Shown here piece by piece: positions 54,084-64,000 of a stretch of 64,000 nt of DNA. The notes beneath the pieces were generated by a model, which saw nothing but the letters and a program-made list of their open reading frames with translations, was not told the origin of the DNA and did no database searches. This DNA comes from Ditylenchus dipsaci (taxonomy: Eukaryota; Nematoda; Chromadorea; Rhabditida; Anguinidae): contig SADC01000115.1 in NCBI GenBank assembly GCA_004194705.1, forward strand, positions 1-64,000, written 5' to 3'. Within the stretch, counting starts at the first letter, position 1. Every line of letters begins with the position of its first letter. The translations under genes were made by a program, and so were the position numbers.

Positions 54084-57000
54084 ATGGAACCTGTGGAATC
54101 TGGATCTTCTATACTGCAGCAAATAATATCTAGGCAAATTTCTTTTATTCAAATTTTAATTTTTCAAGATTAGATCCAAGGACTATTTTAAAGGTATGAA
54201 AACGAGGAAAATAATTTCCTAGAAGAAGTTGAAGCCTTACAACAACAATGTGCAAATACAGACACTTCCACTGATGATGTTCAAGAGGAACCCACTCCAG
54301 TCTTAGGTAACATTGATACTGCCGCTGAATTTGTACAAAATTTTTTAGCTATTAGGATGGGAAATAACTCAAATTGAGTTTAATTATTTACCCTGTCAAA
54401 TTGAAAATTTTCAAGCAAAATATTTTTTTACCCCGCCAAAATAATTTTTTATTTTAATATTTGTTTTCAAATAGTCAGTCAAATGATGACAAGGTGACTC
54501 GGATCACAAATTAGGAAAAAAGTTTGAATTGGGGTACTAATTTTGAACTCACGGCTTTTTAATATGCCCGCTAATCTGGGAAAAATGCCGCTAATTTTTT
54601 GAAAGAGCAGGAATATTTTACAGATGAGCGGGCAAAATAAATACCCCCTTTTAAAGGAGGTCCTGTAAGGAAGTGTGGTCTTGTTAAATAAAGTGGCGGC
54701 TACGATATACAAATTTTGTAAATCAGTACATGCGTAGAAAAAATTATTGACATGATCTCTAATAAATCCGAAGAAATTGAAGTATACTGTATTCGAACTT
54801 TTGGATTGGAATGACTTTTGGACTATTTCATCTTTTAAACATTTATAGTAGCACTTAGCAAAACATTCATTTTCTCCTAAAAAAATCTTTGCTTCTGATT
54901 TATGTGTTTCTCTTTGGTTGTGTCCACCTGGGTGTCACTTAAAGCAATTTACACTGGCTCTAATTGACTAGAAGCTATTTATTTTGCTAGCCAAAAATAC
55001 TTTACTTTGAGCTTAATCGAAAAATTGTTTAATTGACACATTTAGCTGGTTTGCTAGCTGAAAAATCTTTGATCCATTAATTTGATTTTTCATAAGATAT
55101 TTAGGAACTCTCTGCAACTTAGTGGGTGAAATCAGCCATCTTCGCAAGGAAAATCGCAAATTGCGTCGTCGCCTAGTTGACTCATCTACAAATGCTCGGA
55201 GCACTACCCAAATTTCATCATCTTCATCAGCTTCCAGGAAAGTAGTCGATAGAGTTAACGCTTTTCTCGAGAAAACGGCAGACGACACAGCACTGCATTT
55301 TTGCCTAGACTGATTACAACAGCAGTGAATGCAGGCAACTCTTCCAGAAGTTGCTTAATGAGTTCTGGCTCAAGCTCAGGCATTTTTAATCAAAGGTCTA
55401 ATACTATGGAGGCCAGACATGGGGCTAGAGAAAGGCTGAGCAGTCCTCCACAAAAGGTAGGGCTTTTCTAGATAAAGAATCATCAAATTAGAGTGATGAT
55501 GTGTCTGTAACTGAAAATCGGAAAAAACCCTTCCAAGTTCTGAGACAAAAGTTTATATTTTGAAAACTGATTGTTCATTAGTACCAAGCTCGATTACTCA
55601 GAGTCCACGAATAAATTTTTGATAGATTTTCATTTTTATTCTACATTTTAATTGGTCAAAAACTGTACTTATGCTGTTCACGGAGTGTTTGCCTTGATCT
55701 TCAATTTCAAATCTTTAAGCTTAGGGAGGGTTAGGCTAGCGTATATTATGACGTGCCCAAACATGTTTTTTCTTTCATTTTTAAACTTCGAACAAGATGT
55801 TACGTCCGTCATGACATTCGCTAGCCTACCCTTGCCTAAGCTTAAAAACTCGGTACTTACTACATTTGTATCCCCTTAAGGTCTAATTTCTAAAAAAATT
55901 TTAAAGTTTTTATTTAATAATATTTTATCTGTAATTTTGCACAATCCAAATAATCAGCTCACAAAGATTTTTCACTTTCCTAATTTAGGGCCGACTTTGT
56001 GGAGTTTTTTTGATTAGGTAGTTAATTGTAAGCCAAAAAAGGGAAAAAATTCTCAAAAGTTCTCCAAATTCTCCAACGGGGTACAAACGGAATAAGTACC
56101 GAAAACACAATAAGTAGGATCAATTAAAATGGGGATATCCGCGTAAACAGCAAAAATAGTTCAAATAGACTGACATTATGATGCTTAATTTAGGGGTCTT
56201 TAATTTTCTTCTAGTATGTGCTTACCTCTAGTGAAAAATTTAATTTTTAAGTAAGTTCGCCTCAATAAATAATTTTATAAGCTTATTTTTGTTTGTCAAA
56301 TAGCCTTTCTGGCCTGAAATCAGTACTTACATCTAAAACAATCCAGGACGAAGTTTCTTTTGGATCAATTTATTGAAAAGTCTAGTGACAGTTGGTGGTC
56401 ACCTTTAGCTAGGATCAAATGTCCAGTAGTTGGGCAGCTCATTTGTTTAATGTTGTTGTTGTTGATGTTATTGAAAGCAAGATTGCTGTTGCAGGACTCT
56501 CTGACGGTCAGCTCCTACTCAGCTGATCTCTCTTCAGACACTCTCTCCTCATATAACCGAAGAAAGAGCACACCAAAGGCACCGCCGCTAGTATTACCTG
56601 AAGAAATGGACTCAGAAATGGAAAGCAATGTTTTTCATGAGGTTAAGAATTTTAGAATAGATTACAAAAATATGATTCTCCGATAGCCCTGTAAAAAATA
56701 AAATAGTGCTAATTAGTATATAAAATAAAAAATAACATTTAAGGTTGCTCTGCCAGGATATCCTAGAGAAATAGAAGCAATCGAAAAAGAAGAAATTTAT
56801 CAAAGTGGCAACCGCTCCAGACGCTCCATGACTCGCCGTTCTAGTCGTTCTCAACTATCGGCTACAGATTTCTCGTCTTTATCTGAGCACACTAGTCCAT
56901 CCAGTGCTTCGGCTAGTTCTTCTGTTGAACCCAATGACCATATGAGTTAGCACATTTAATTATTCAAATTTTAAATAATTGTTTACAGCCTCGAGTAGAA

Positions 57001-60000
57001 GCAGTTTTAGAGCTGATTGGGCTGCGAAGAAGACGAGACAAGTTACCGCCAGCTTCACCTGCAGAACAAACTTTTGGTGTGGGCAAAGTGTTTCTTTGAA
57101 GAAACGCAAGAGAAAAATAAGTGGCACTGATACTTGCAACCCCTTGGCTAATGCAGGTATGGGAACACCATTTGTGGAACACCACAAAAATTCTTTAAAG
57201 TCAATTTAGCTGAATCCAACATGAATAGTCTTTTGGAATTTTTAGATAGAACAGCCGACTTTTGTGTGCAAATTTTTATTTGTGGTACAACTTTTATAAT
57301 TTCTCGATTTTTTTATTCTTTTAATAAGAAATTACAGACTGAAATTTAAAAAAAAACTTGAAAACTTGAAAAAATTTAGACTGACTGGGCGCGGGGTTCA
57401 GAATTCGGCGCTGCTCTTGTTAAGACCCCAAAACATCAAAAAAATTGCCTTGGTTCTCCCTGTTGTTTTCGCTAAAATCAAGGCTCAGATTTAGGCAAGG
57501 GTTGGCCAGCGTATGTTCAGACTGACTTAAACATGTTAAAAACTCATGTTTGAGCCTTTTCTAACATACGCTGGCCAAATTTTGCAATGCCCTAACCGTA
57601 AAAATAAATAAATTAAAAACAACAGCGGGGACCAAGGCAACATTTTTTTGACGTTTTAGGGGGTTTCAACAAGAGCAGTGCCCAGAATTTATATACTGGC
57701 TAGCTCGACACTATTGGCTAAATTATTTTTACGCACCAGATAAAAGTACCACTCAAAAAATGTTTTCAGAAAAAAGATACTCAGCCATTTACATGAGAGA
57801 AAACAAGGATGCAAGAACTAAACATCAAAGTGAGATCATGTTTGAATCAACTGATCTTGAAAATTGGACCGAAAAAATTGCGGCTACTTCTGTGGAATCC
57901 ATGGACAGAGTGGTTGGTGATACCACTTACAAATGTCATATAAAAACCTGATTTTTTTAAATTACAGGTCAAAAGACATCCTCAATTAAATTCTAAAATC
58001 AATTCCACAAGCAATAATTGCGCCAAAGGAGCCTGTGAGAGAAAGTTAAGACCCAAGAGCATGATCTACTTAGATCCCACTAAAATTCCTGCCACATCTA
58101 GTTGTTTCAAAGGAAAAGCAAAAAGTTGCAAAAGTGTCAACAATTCAGAACATATGAGTAGTTCTAGTATGTTTTTTATATTTTTCACTGTTAGAAAAGA
58201 CAATGAAAATTTGTTTCGAATTAAGGAGAAGCCAGTCAAAGCAGAAATGCTTTTGAAATTGACGATGAACTACTTCTCCACTATCGGCATGAAAATGGCC
58301 AGCTGAAAAATGAGATTCAGCTGTTGAAAACACGCAATAATAGGTAATTGTTGAGAGTAGCTTTTCCTTCCTTGCTGATACAGTCGAACCTCTACATAAC
58401 GAATGCCAAGGGACCAGTTGCACCCATTCGTTATGTAGAGGGTTCGTTTTAAGGAGGTTTGTTCGGTCAGCTGGTCAATGCTGTGCCATATTCCGCTGGG
58501 TCATAAAGAAAATAAAGTTTTTAACTTATTTTTTTACACACGACAAAAAAAAACTTTATTTTTTTTCAATAAATTTTAATAAAATTATCAAAAAATCGCA
58601 AAATTTTAACAAAAATTTGAAATTTTCGGAATATATGCAACTGCTAGTGCAGTGGCCGATTTGACAACCCTAGTCTGTACTAGAACAAAATCAATTTAGA
58701 CTAATTGACCAGCTGCGGGAAAAATCTATGCAGATGTCTGTTATGCAGAGCCAAAAAAATCAGCTGGAAATTGAGGTATTTGCGTTTAAACTTTAAAGTC
58801 TAAAAATATTTTGAACTTTTTGCTTGAGACAGAAGAATTGCGCCGCAAAGATCACTTTAATGAGCTGGTCGACCGGCTATGCCTTAAAAAAAGATTTGCT
58901 CACTCGTTTGAGACCGGATTTTCTTCAATGGAGCAGAAGTTGTATGGATTTCAAAATCAGATTCATGCTATGAGTGACGCTTTTAAAATCAGCAAACGGT
59001 ATATCTTCTGATTTAAATCTGTATTTTATCTGAGTCGTGTAATTCAGGCCATAAATGCTTCTTTTCGTGAACACAGCACTTACCATGAAGCATGTTTGGA
59101 GCAGGTGGAAAGACTTCAAAGAGAAAACTTTTCTCTGTTGCAGTTGCAAGCTGCAGGTGGATCTTTTAATCTTTTTGACTAGCTTTGAAATTCAAGTAAA
59201 TGCAAACTTTGACGAAAAAATATTACTCACTGACTTTTAAAAATTTGTAAATGAGCCTTTATCAACCCCCATCCTGTGAAACTGGGTCAACTTTCGAAGT
59301 CAAACTCGAAGTACGTGAACAAGCCATAAGAATTGTTCATTTAGGGCGTCTACAAAGAATTTACAGAATCTTGACCAAAACTTTTGAATGACTATAACTT
59401 TTCATCTTTTTAATTATTTTTCAAATTTATAAAAGCAGGTTCGGTAGCCCTTTTGGTCTTGTTTACAGTTCTATAAAAGATCGATTAAAATGTATATTGG
59501 AGATATCAGGATTTGGCTCCAAAAAGTTGTGGGTAATTTTAAGAAGTTTACATACGTTTTCTTCACTTTAACCTCCAAATTTTTTAATGCATGTGAATCA
59601 TTCTGAAAACAAATAATAATGTTGTAGCGTAGATCAAGAGCTACAAAAACTATTTTAGAGCATTAATTTTGAAAATCTGATTGCTTCAGATATGGTTTTC
59701 GGAAAAAAAAAGACAAAGCCAAAGTTTTCTTTGTTTTTTACAATAATTAATTTTTCCAAAAAGCCATATCTCAACACTCAGATTTTTTGTAAAAATGATT
59801 TTTTTAAAGTGAGCTTCGTAACTCTTGAGCGCTACAATGTAGTGCTAACTTTTTTCAAATTTATCAAATATTTTTTAGTGAAATAGAGTCACTGGGTCAA
59901 ATTGACACAGTTTCACATAGACTAAGCAAAAAGAGCTTCACAGGATGAGAGTTAATTTTTTTTCCTGAATGATGCCCTCTTTTTACCTTTTTCGGGCTTC

Positions 60001-63000
60001 ATTATTTCAGTAAGTCTCAGGGCAACAATGACCCACACCATTTTTTTCAAAATGACTGTTTTTCACAATCGATGTATTAAACTTGTATATTTGTTTCAGA
60101 TCTTGAGACCCAGGACAAATGCTTAAGACAAAAATTGATTTGATGCCGTCTTACGATGCTCTTTATTCCTTTACCATGGGCATTGTTAAAAAGGTAAAAT
60201 GAATTATTCTTAAATTTTAAATAATAGATGACTTGTATATTTATTTCAGCTTGGTCAACTTAGAAAGATGTTGGTGGAAAAGTCATGTCGAGTGAACCAG
60301 ACAGAGCTTGAGCTGATGAACATCCAGTCTTCTCTTTTGCTGACCCATGCTCAGGTAGGATTGGACAAACGATCTTAAGAGTTTTTACTTGAAACACCAA
60401 TTGTTTTGCTTATTTATGTCCTTAGGGCAAAGTTCGGTAAAATGAATCATTAGGTTAGTAGCTAAAGCACGTGTACCAGGTGAATACTAGGTAACACAGA
60501 AACCTTTTTGGTAGTACAGTCGAACCTCGTTATAAGATACACCCAGTGTATCTTATAACGAGGTGTAAATCTTATTGATAACAAGTAACAAAATTTTTGG
60601 TAACAAACATTTTAAAAATATTAATAAACTAGGGGCAAAAAGCGCATCCATTGTGTTTGTATACCTATTAGTAGTTGGCATACCTACCTAGTCACCTCGC
60701 GTACCTACCCATTTCCCTGGCATACCTATTTATCTCACTTATTAGATGGCAGCTAACAACTTACTAAGATGACATCAAGAAAAAAATTTACATTACCACC
60801 AGGATTCGAACCTCCTAACTTTTGAAATAACTTACCTTGGTCCACCAAGGCAATTTGAAATTCACCAAAAATGCCTTGCTTCCCCCCCGTGGTTTTTGCA
60901 ACCTACGATCGAAGTTTTCGACTGTTTTTACAACAAAAATAAAAAATTTGTTACGCTCCTTGTTTCACCCATAGCTGTCGATTAAAAAAATATCTTGGTA
61001 AAATAATAGTCATCGGCTGAGTTATAATAATTAAAAAGCGTGACATCACCCAAATAATATATAAAGATTTATAAATTTATCAGAAATATGTTTAGGTTGA
61101 ACGCTTAAGACTCCAAGTTAGTATTGAGACTTGTAAACCCATGTCAGCAAAGAGGCCCGCATCTTTTCATGGCGAGAGTTTCTTGGACCATTTAGTATGT
61201 CGTTCAATCATTATTTATTTCTTTAATCTTACTTGGTTGTAGGCTAAATCGGAGCTCTGCTTTCTACTCCCTTTAAAATTGCACGGCTCCAGGGTTCAGC
61301 AACAGCAAAAGTTTCAAAATTCTCCCAATATTGACAGTTTGGTAGAAGCCAATGAACAGAACATTGAGGTTGAGTTTCTGAGGCTTTTCGATTATGCTAG
61401 ATGTAAATATTTTTTATATTTACTTGCTAGAGAGTCAACATTTACGATTTAGGCTTGTCGAAAATATGCGAAGAAAGCCCTCCCGTGCATCACACAAAAC
61501 AGTTTAATCGTGCTTGCTGTCTACCTGTGGAATCGGTCATTCATTACAGGAATGGAAGAGGCACTGTTAGTCCAAGTTAGTAATTTTATTTGACCAAACG
61601 AAAATAAAATAGATTTTTTTCTTAAAAAAGCCGAGAAGTGCTGAATAATTGCGTATTGTATTGTTTATTAATTTTTTTCCCAAAAGTGACAGAATGCGAC
61701 AGAACCCGAAAATCTGGCGTTACTTGGATATAATCTCTTCAATCAAATTTTTAAAAGTATCCTAAAATACCACGTGTCGACCCAAAATCACCTCATGGGC
61801 TCAAAAACATTATTTTTAGGTTCTAAGCAGTAAAAGACGTTTTCGTCACTTAAAAGTGTTAATTCTTTTCGACCCCGAAATGGTACTTTTACTGTCCAGT
61901 AACTTTTTTGCCTTTCCTGCCCCAAATTTGAAAAACACTTAATTTTCTTATCATTTTTTCATTTCTTTTGAAAACTTGGTCCATTCAAAGAGCTATCTTT
62001 GTGATTTTTTTAAAACTCATTTAGTCAGGTGAAAGCTTTTTAGAAAGCTTAGATCTGAAGCTACAAGATGGTTTGAAAAAAACTGAAAATTGATAAGAAA
62101 ATTTTTTTACCAGAAAAGTATTTCAACCTCATTTAAAAGGTATTTAAAGTATTTTAAAAGTATTTTTCTACAGTTTAGGGGGATGGAAAGGACAAAAGGG
62201 TTTTGTGATGTCCAATATTATTCCAAAGTTTTTTATATGAGTATTTTCGAACTATTTTTGTTTCAGTGAACTCTCCAATAATCAATGACCGTAAATTAGT
62301 GTGTGCTGCTGACCCTAGCAAGTTGTCTCCAATAGTTCACAGATTGGGTGGATATTGTCGAGATACTAGAAGGACATCTAAATACCAAAAAAGCAAGTTT
62401 GGAGCTAAACGTCCAATGAGTTGGATAGACCCTAGTACTAAAAGCAACATCTACTCCAAGGGCGAGGATGACTACAAATTTTCCAGTAAAGAGAACACGC
62501 CTAATTCATCTCCGCTGTTAAAGTAAAATCGCATCTCTCTATTTATTTTTTTACGAAATATGAGTTTTAGCCTGCACAAGCTAAGCAATTTATTTGGAAG
62601 AGGCAAATCTGCTGGTCTGTCATCCACAAATGACATCAATGTCTGGCGAAGTCCGTCCACAACACCAATTTTAACTAGAAGAGTGCCTTTAATAGGTTCT
62701 CCTAAGCAGTTGAAGGAACGCAAGTTGGTCAAGCAATCTTCACTGCAAAATAAAAATAGCGGTAATTTGTTTATTGCTCAAACAAAACTCACAGAACTAA
62801 CATTTTTAGCTCAAGAATCTGCAGCAGCCAAACAACCCTTGTACGACAGTCCCCCAGATGCCATTTGACTCTATCAGAAACGGGCTCTTCAGACTACAAC
62901 ACTATAGGCTCATTCCAGTTGCCTTCAAACAAAAATCAATCCCACTCTGCATCTATTTTTAGCAGAGGAGGATCTACTAGCTTAGAACCTAACCCAGTTG

Positions 63001-64000
63001 ACAACTCTTTAAAAAGAGCTATTGGTATGCCAACAGGATTTAGTTCTCAACACAGACCCATGCCTTCTGCACCTCCCATTTCTCTAATTCATTCAGCCAT
63101 TTCTAAACTGCCTCAGCCAAGCTCAAGTGGTGGTCAGCCCCGCAAGGCTGCTCACTACGACGGGGAGTGCCTGTTGCGGTAAGCGCATCTCTGCATCTTA
63201 GTAACTAACGGTTTTTGCAGTTTTCTGCATAGGTTGCAATATAGGTTGTAATTTTATAATGTCAACAACTTATCAGTCATATTTCGGGAGATTGGACCTT
63301 GGCTATTATGAAATGTGCAATAGCGATTTTTTGGTATCCGCTTTTTTTAAACTATATAATAGGGTTGGTCTCTAATTTACTCCCCGCTCCTCAGCGACCA
63401 TTTGAGGAGATTTTTCGTCATGCTAAACAATTTTCACGGTTTTAGCTTCCACCGCCCCTAACTATATACATTTTGTACCTGAGATTATGAGTTGTCAAGA
63501 TCCCATAACAAAATTTGAGAAAACACGGTTTTTTTAATAGTTTGTTTCCCGAGATTCAAGATACTGACATAAAAGGCATGCGAAATCTGAAATTGAAATA
63601 CAGCCAGCATCTTCCATTGAAAAAAACGGATACCGAATATTGCACACCATAGGTTCACTCTCTCAAAATTTAACTATTGAAAAAATACTATAAATTTTGT
63701 GAAATTTTAAATTTTTTAGCAAACTAGCTGAAGATACCAAAAAATACGTTTAAATTATACTTAAAAAATTGTTTTCAGCAACGAGACCTGCTGGGCACTA
63801 GACCAACATTTACTCAGCCAGCTTCTTTGCAATCTAGTCCCCTTCTTGTTCGTCAAGTGCCTTGTTCTAGCAAGCAATTTGCGAGTAGGACCAGTGAATC
63901 ACCCTCTTTGCTCGCAAATATATCCATAATAACCAGGAAGAGCACCTACTAGAAAATAAGCAACAAAAAGCTGAAAACAACGGTACTGCTTCTTATGAAG
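54084..64000 (+). CDS. Long coiled-coil, serine-rich protein (partial, runs off the window)
   Basis: About 19 exons. Likely start ATG 54084 (MEPVESGSSILQQIISR, perhaps a GC donor), then 54194-54306 (YENEENNFLEEVEALQQQ), 55105-55456 (VGEISHLRKENRKLRRRLVD, coiled coil, then Ser-rich), 56495-56641, 56744-56945, 56989-57156, 57770-57950, 57968-58166, 58195-58343 (HENGQLKNEIQLLKTRNN), 58699-58775, 58829-58998 (RKDHFNELVDRLCLKKR), 59048-59156 (LEQVERLQRENFSLLQLQ), 60100-60193, 60250-60353 (LGQLRKMLVEKSCRVNQTEL), 61096-61194, 61243-61368, 61453-61575, 62267-62522, 62571-63178 (LHKLSNLFGRGKSAGLSS) and 63779-64000. Several short coiled coils separated by basic Ser/Thr-rich linkers suggest a cytoskeletal or scaffold protein. 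T-run deletions near 55300 and 62865 and other shifts break the frame. I do not recognise the family. Confidence 0.7.
55715..55860. mobile_element. GGCTAGCGTATATTATGACG inverted repeat in an intron
   Basis: AAGCTTAGGGAGGGTTAGGC and its inverse near CGCTAGCCTACCCTTGCCTA AGCTT. The same motif occurs at about 20873, 51035 and 57490. Confidence 0.6.
57375..57690. mobile_element. Palindromic element in an intron, CTCTTGTTAAGACCCC arms
   Basis: CTGCTCTTGTTAAGACCCC and TTGCCTTGGTTCTCCCTGTT pair with AACAGCGGGGACCAAGGCAA and GGGGTTTCAACAAGAGCAG. The inner GCCAGCGTATGTTCAGAC palindrome is shared with 55715. Confidence 0.75.
58379..58680. mobile_element. pogo/Tigger-like MITE in an intron
   Basis: TACAGTCGAACCTCTACATA start, nested ATTCGTTATGTAGAGGGTTC, and a degenerate right end near AACCCTAGTCTGTA. 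Confidence 0.6.
59255..59945. mobile_element. Diverged palindrome related to 11251-12040
   Basis: GTGAAACTGGGTCAACTT near 59276 pairs with GGTCAAATTGACACAGTTTC AC at 59895. Inner blocks (GTTGTAGCGTAGATCAAGAG CTACAAAA; CATATCTCAACACTCAGAT) match the 11-kb palindrome. Confidence 0.65.
60514..60575. mobile_element. Very short pogo-like MITE end
   Basis: TACAGTCGAACCTCGTTATA AGATACACC followed at once by its inverse GTGTATCTTATAACGAGGTG. Confidence 0.6.
60785..60850 (-). pseudogene. tRNA-like 3' fragment
   Basis: ACCAGGATTCGAACCTCC on the plus strand is a T arm/B box in minus sense; the rest of a tRNA is not recognisable. Confidence 0.35.
61576..62266. other. Intron of the coiled-coil gene, nothing seen
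   Basis: About 690 bases without a repeat or exon I can support, apart from GT and AG edges. Confidence 0.45.

Overview
The window is eukaryotic, AT-rich nuclear DNA from a small-intron animal. Genes are split into short exons with GT-AG introns. Many introns are only about 40-70 bases and end in T-rich tracts plus CAG, TAG or AAG. A nematode is my best guess (about even confidence). The support is an F-box protein of a type I associate with nematodes, a 7TM receptor with a DRC motif after TM3 like nematode serpentine receptors, and an eL33 with the stretch GVFNKEDA. Other small-intron invertebrates are not excluded. I found no bacterial features and no CRISPR array.

Layout. Positions 1-6.8 kb are a gene island: the 3' end of an unknown gene (+), a predicted type I membrane protein (-), a histone H2B directly joined to ribosomal protein eL33/RPL35A (-), and a small probable secreted protein (-). 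Positions 7-14.5 kb are mostly transposon-derived: a BED-finger hAT-like element, large palindromes and nested inverted-repeat elements. At 14.5-19 kb, exons of a PhzF/PBLD-like isomerase (+) flank a complete RPB7 gene on the opposite strand, and an inverted copy of the RPB7 5' exons lies 1.8 kb away. Positions 19-33 kb hold mostly MITEs, tRNA-like repeats, part of a rhodopsin-like receptor (-) and two exons of an unknown gene (-). Positions 33.4-38.9 kb hold a full Wnt ligand gene (9 exons, +). Positions 39.9-46.8 kb hold a 7TM receptor in five exons (-). A signal-type exon (+) and a glycine-zipper protein (-) lie at 46.9-47.6 kb, an F-box protein (-) at 51.4-52.0 kb, and a long coiled-coil, serine-rich gene of about 19 exons (+) runs from 54.1 kb off the right edge.

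Two general points. First, several recognisable genes are broken by single missing bases, usually inside a homopolymer (two C runs in Wnt, an A in eL33, a C in RPB7, T runs in the coiled-coil gene). This fits residual long-read assembly error better than gene decay, so ORF finders miss nearly all real genes here. Second, introns and gaps are packed with palindromic or terminal-inverted-repeat elements, often nested two or three deep, so much of the window is non-autonomous DNA transposon sequence.

The genes do not form one pathway. The Wnt ligand and the receptors act in signalling, eL33 in translation, H2B in chromatin and RPB7 in transcription. The most unusual arrangement is the H2B-eL33 junction inside a single exon.
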